Assembly: GCA_002431395.1 (NCBI GenBank)
Contig: DJEU01000024.1
Location: forward strand, 905-34,704
From: Lachnoclostridium sp. UBA5890
Lineage (GTDB): Bacteria > Bacillota > Clostridia > Lachnospirales > Lachnospiraceae
Direction of reading: 5' to 3'
Length of the DNA stretch: 33,800 nucleotides
Shown piece by piece: positions 30,953 through 33,800 of the stretch. The notes beneath the pieces were generated by a model, which made no database searches, was not told the origin of the DNA, and saw nothing but the letters and a program-made list of their open reading frames with translations. Both the position numbers and the translations under genes were made by a program. Every line of letters begins with the position of its first letter. The first letter of the stretch is position 1.

Positions 30953-32334
30953 TTTTCCTCATTCTCCTTTTCTGCCAGAATCCGTGCATTTTCCTGCACC
31001 TTTTTCCGATCCAGCGGATACAAAAATGCCAAAGACAGGGCAAGGAGTACAAAACCGACGGCCGGTGCCAGGCAAGTAATATGGTAGATTCCATTGACAA
31101 CGGATGGTTCAAATGCTGTCGCCTGACTATACCCAATGATACTTAATAGAAGTCCTGCCACGCCGGAAGACGCCGCCTGTCCTACCTTTCTCGCAAAAGA
31201 ATACACCGAATAAATCGTTCCATCGGACCGCTGTCCGTCATGAACCTGCGCATCGTCAATGACATCTGTGATCATGGCCCACGTAATCAGCGAAAAGATT
31301 GCAATTCCGACATACGCAAACGTATAAAATACGACAAAAACATACGCATTCTGCAATTTCAAAAAGTTTGTCACAAAAAGCACTGCTGCCCCAAATAAAG
31401 CGGCAGCGATACCCAGCTCTTTCCTTCCCAGTTTTGCCGAAAGCGGCACCGTAAAGGAAGCACAAATTAGTGTAATGACCGTTCCTGCCAGTCCGGATAA
31501 TGACTGTGCCCGGATGTTACCGTAAAAATTCGGAAAAAGATACGTTGTCATATTGGTAAGTGTCAATTGTGCCAGAATCATGCAGACGGAACTGACAATA
31601 ATCCCGATCAATGCACGGTTATGCACGATTCCCGAGATCAACTCCGAAACCCGAAATTGACTTGTCGTCTGCTCCACTTTTACCCTTTCTGTCGTCATGG
31701 CATAACAGATCAGATAACAGATCACGGCTCCGATCGAGCAAACCAGTGCGGCAAGCATCGTGCGTGTTCCAGAAAGCACATTATTTCCGCCTTCATCCTG
31801 ATAATATACGACAAGCGGCATCACAACTCCGATCACGGTTCCGGCCAGCGATGCACCGATCGTTCTCCAGTTTGACAGTTGCGCACGGTCCGACGGATTT
31901 CCGGAAATTGCCGATGCCATCGATCCATACGGAATATTGATGCCGGTATAACACACGCTTCCCCACAAAATATACGTAAAGAACATCCAGAATATCTTAA
32001 ATCCAAGCGGCATATGCGCAAACCAGCTTGCATACATCAAAAAAGATGCCACGGCGACCGGACCGCACATTCTCCGAAGCCAGATCACAAATTTCCCGCG
32101 TTCTGTCGGTTTGGTACGATCCACGATCTGTCCCATCGCCACGTCGGTAAAGGCATCCACTACGCGGGCTACCATCATCATAATACCGACCACTCCGGCG
32201 GGAACTCCCATGACATCTGTATAAAATTTCAACAAAAACATGCTTGACAAAATAAAGGTAAAATCGTTGCCAAAGTCGCCAAACATATAACCTGCTTTAT
32301 CCCTTAATCCAAAAGGGCGTACATTCTGCTCCAT
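30949..32334 (-). CDS. GPH-family sugar:cation symporter (MelB-like MFS)
   Basis: The 461-residue protein has about 12 hydrophobic helices. Family features are GYMFGDFGNDFTFILSS near the N-terminus, DAFTDVAMGQIVDRTKPTERGKF in the loop between helices 2 and 3, and INIPYGSMASAISGNPSDRA. GPH proteins import glycosides, pentosides or hexuronides with Na+ or H+. The frame is open to an ATG at 32361, but GGAGG lies five bases before the ATG at 32334, which I chose. It is coupled to the HAD gene by an ATGA overlap and lies about 72 bases after the MATE gene with no obvious terminator or strong promoter in between. It likely imports the substrate later handled by the GH3 enzyme. Confidence 0.92.
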   Translation of the reverse strand: MEQNVRPFGLRDKAGYMFGDFGNDFTFILSSMFLLKFYTDVMGVPAGVVGIMMMVARVVDAFTDVAMGQIVDRTKPTERGKFVIWLRRMCGPVAVASFLMYASWFAHMPLGFKIFWMFFTYILWGSVCYTGINIPYGSMASAISGNPSDRAQLSNWRTIGASLAGTVIGVVMPLVVYYQDEGGNNVLSGTRTMLAALVCSIGAVICYLICYAMTTERVKVEQTTSQFRVSELISGIVHNRALIGIIVSSVCMILAQLTLTNMTTYLFPNFYGNIRAQSLSGLAGTVITLICASFTVPLSAKLGRKELGIAAALFGAAVLFVTNFLKLQNAYVFVVFYTFAYVGIAIFSLITWAMITDVIDDAQVHDGQRSDGTIYSVYSFARKVGQAASSGVAGLLLSIIGYSQATAFEPSVVNGIYHITCLAPAVGFVLLALSLAFLYPLDRKKVQENARILAEKENEEK

Positions 32335-32406
32335 AAGTTCCTCCATTCCAATTTTTGTCATTGAATGACTGCTGTTTGAAATGTAGTATGTGCAAAAATG
32401 TCTCTA

Positions 32407-33771
32407 TTATTCTATACTATCTATTTTCTTCCGAATCCTCTTTAAAAATACATATCCCACGAGACATGCTATGAACTCTGTGATCGGAAATGCCCACCAG
32501 ATGAGCGAAACTCCCATCTGGCCATTTCTGACAAAAACAGAAAAGATTCCTGCCAGTGGCAAAATGATAAGAAACTGTCTGAGCAGCGAGATCACAAGGG
32601 ACTCCATTCCCCCGTCCAACGCTTGATAGATTCCCTGATAAGCGATATTGATTCCTGCAAAAAGGAAACTGATAGAAATAATCCGCATGGCACTGATAAA
32701 ATATTCTCTAGACTGTCCTGCATTAAATAATGTGGCAAATGCACCCGGGAAAATCTCTGTGATCATCACACCTACAATCATAAGTGCAATCGTATACATT
32801 AATCCGTATTTTATCCCGTCCTGAATTCGCTTTTTGTTTTGCATACCGTAAGAAAAAGCGATAATCGGTGTAATGGCATCGCGCAGTCCAAACGCTAAGA
32901 ACAATACAAACTGCTGCACTTTATAAAATAGTCCGTATGCGGTCTGTGCAGAAGCGCTGAACTTCAAAATGAGATTCATAACATAAACCATGATTGACAT
33001 AAGTGCCTGTGCAATGATTGCCGGAAGTCCGATCACATAAATTCCTTTGATAATTCCACGATCCGGCTTCATATACTTTGTGTCATGTTCAAATTCTTTA
33101 TTCAATTTTATATGAAAAATAAATAAAAGCACCGCAGACGCGACCTGTCCGATCACCGTTGCATAAGCAGCCCCCTCTACGCCCATTTCGGGCACCGGAC
33201 CGATTCCATAGATCATAATCGGATCAAGAATAATATTTACCAGCGCTCCCACAACCTGACCTATGGTAGAATACAGAGAACGCCCTGTAGCCTGCAATAA
33301 TTTTTCAAACAAAGAAAAGAAAATGATTCCAAACGAAATGACACAACATATCCTAAGATAACTGGTTCCCATCGCAATCACTTCCGGATCCACGGTTTGC
33401 GAGGAAATGTACGTTTTTACGCCAAAAATTCCGAACAACAGACATACCGCATATATGACCGTTCCTAAAAACAAGCTGTTTCCTGCCACCTTCGCAGCCT
33501 TTTTACGATTTCCCTCTCCAAGCGTTCTTGCTAAAAGCGCATTGGTTCCCACACCGGTTCCAATTCCAATTGCCACCATCAGCATCTGAACCGGAAATAC
33601 GAGCGTAAGCGCATTCAATGCCGCTTCACTTCCCACTTTCATATTTCCCACAAAAGCACTGTCCACAATATTGTAGACTGCCTGCAATGCCATCGATAAG
33701 ATCATCGGTATCCCCATCTGAACCATGAGTTTATTGACCGGCATCTCCCTCATCTTATTACTTTCCGCCAT
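32407..33771 (-). CDS. MATE-family multidrug exporter
   Basis: The 454-residue protein has about 12 membrane helices in two homologous halves. The start is MAESNKMREMPVNKLMVQMG, then IPMILSMALQAVYNIVDSAFVG, the usual first MATE helix pattern. Later come GVGTNALLARTLGEGNRKKA and, in the second half, FGLRDAITPIIAFSYG. MATE proteins export cationic drugs or dyes in exchange for Na+ or H+. GGAAGGA lies 7 bases before the ATG. The promoter lies outside the window; a TTGACA at 33797-33792 is too close to the start to serve alone. It may be co-transcribed with the GPH-HAD-GH3 genes, but the functional link is unclear. Confidence 0.95.
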   Translation of the reverse strand: MAESNKMREMPVNKLMVQMGIPMILSMALQAVYNIVDSAFVGNMKVGSEAALNALTLVFPVQMLMVAIGIGTGVGTNALLARTLGEGNRKKAAKVAGNSLFLGTVIYAVCLLFGIFGVKTYISSQTVDPEVIAMGTSYLRICCVISFGIIFFSLFEKLLQATGRSLYSTIGQVVGALVNIILDPIMIYGIGPVPEMGVEGAAYATVIGQVASAVLLFIFHIKLNKEFEHDTKYMKPDRGIIKGIYVIGLPAIIAQALMSIMVYVMNLILKFSASAQTAYGLFYKVQQFVLFLAFGLRDAITPIIAFSYGMQNKKRIQDGIKYGLMYTIALMIVGVMITEIFPGAFATLFNAGQSREYFISAMRIISISFLFAGINIAYQGIYQALDGGMESLVISLLRQFLIILPLAGIFSVFVRNGQMGVSLIWWAFPITEFIACLVGYVFLKRIRKKIDSIE

Positions 33772-33800
33772 TTTTAAATCCTTCCTATTCTGTCAAGCCC

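Noticed and set aside
33792..33797. TTGACA as the MATE gene -35 box
   Set aside because: It lies only about 20 bases from the start codon, leaving no room for a -10 box, transcription start and leader.

Overview
The window looks like a chromosomal segment of an anaerobic, probably spore-forming, low-to-moderate G+C Firmicute, most likely a Lachnospiraceae-type Clostridium relative. The support is Spo0A, Rex, an ABC-F gene divergent from rex, a FabV-type enoyl reductase, HemZ, secreted proteins with Big2/InlB-type repeats, a GPH/GH3 sugar module, and promoters of the TTGACA-N17-TATAAT kind. No tRNA, rRNA, transposase, phage gene or CRISPR array was seen. Most genes lie on the minus strand; only the ABC-F gene, the YfhO gene and mntP are on the plus strand.

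Region 1 (1-4.3 kb) is a redox/NAD block. Rex, a coiled-coil protein of unknown function, and the start of the NAD(P)HX repair enzyme Nnr (cut by the window edge) read leftward. An ABC-F translation ATPase reads divergently. A near-perfect promoter and a Rex-like operator overlap in front of rex, which predicts autoregulation.

Region 2 (4.3-10.6 kb) holds a large secreted repeat protein (glycine-rich N-terminus, InlB-type repeats, Pro/Thr linker, two Big2-like domains). A LytTR-PAS regulator sits just upstream of it on the same strand, with a palindromic/direct-repeat site between them. A monocistronic YfhO-family membrane protein follows on the plus strand and ends at a strong bidirectional terminator.

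Region 3 (10.6-23.1 kb) is one tightly packed leftward series of ten genes: rel, an MBL-fold hydrolase, hemZ, hisS, aspS, galM, a small membrane protein, a chromate-transporter homologue, a HlyIII/PAQR protein and fabV. It has a consensus promoter before rel and a terminator after fabV.

Region 4 (23.1-28.4 kb) contains spo0A, with its own terminator, promoter and a phased triplet of 0A-box-like sequences. Upstream of it is a secreted Ig-like/NlpC-P60 protein. Next come a 182-bp palindromic element, a yybP-ykoY (Mn2+) riboswitch controlling mntP, and a secreted SGNH hydrolase convergent with mntP. A four-copy 52-bp tandem repeat follows, flanked by 27-bp direct repeats.

Region 5 (28.4-33.8 kb) is a leftward cluster: MATE exporter, GPH-family sugar symporter, HAD phosphatase and a NagZ-like GH3 enzyme, the last three joined by ATGA overlaps. 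It reads as an uptake-and-processing module for an amino-sugar or other glycoside.

Several starts were placed downstream of the longest open frame because ribosome binding sites or promoters demand it (LytTR-PAS, YfhO, AspS, Spo0A, MntP, SGNH, GPH). Family assignments come from recognising motifs by eye; no database search was possible.
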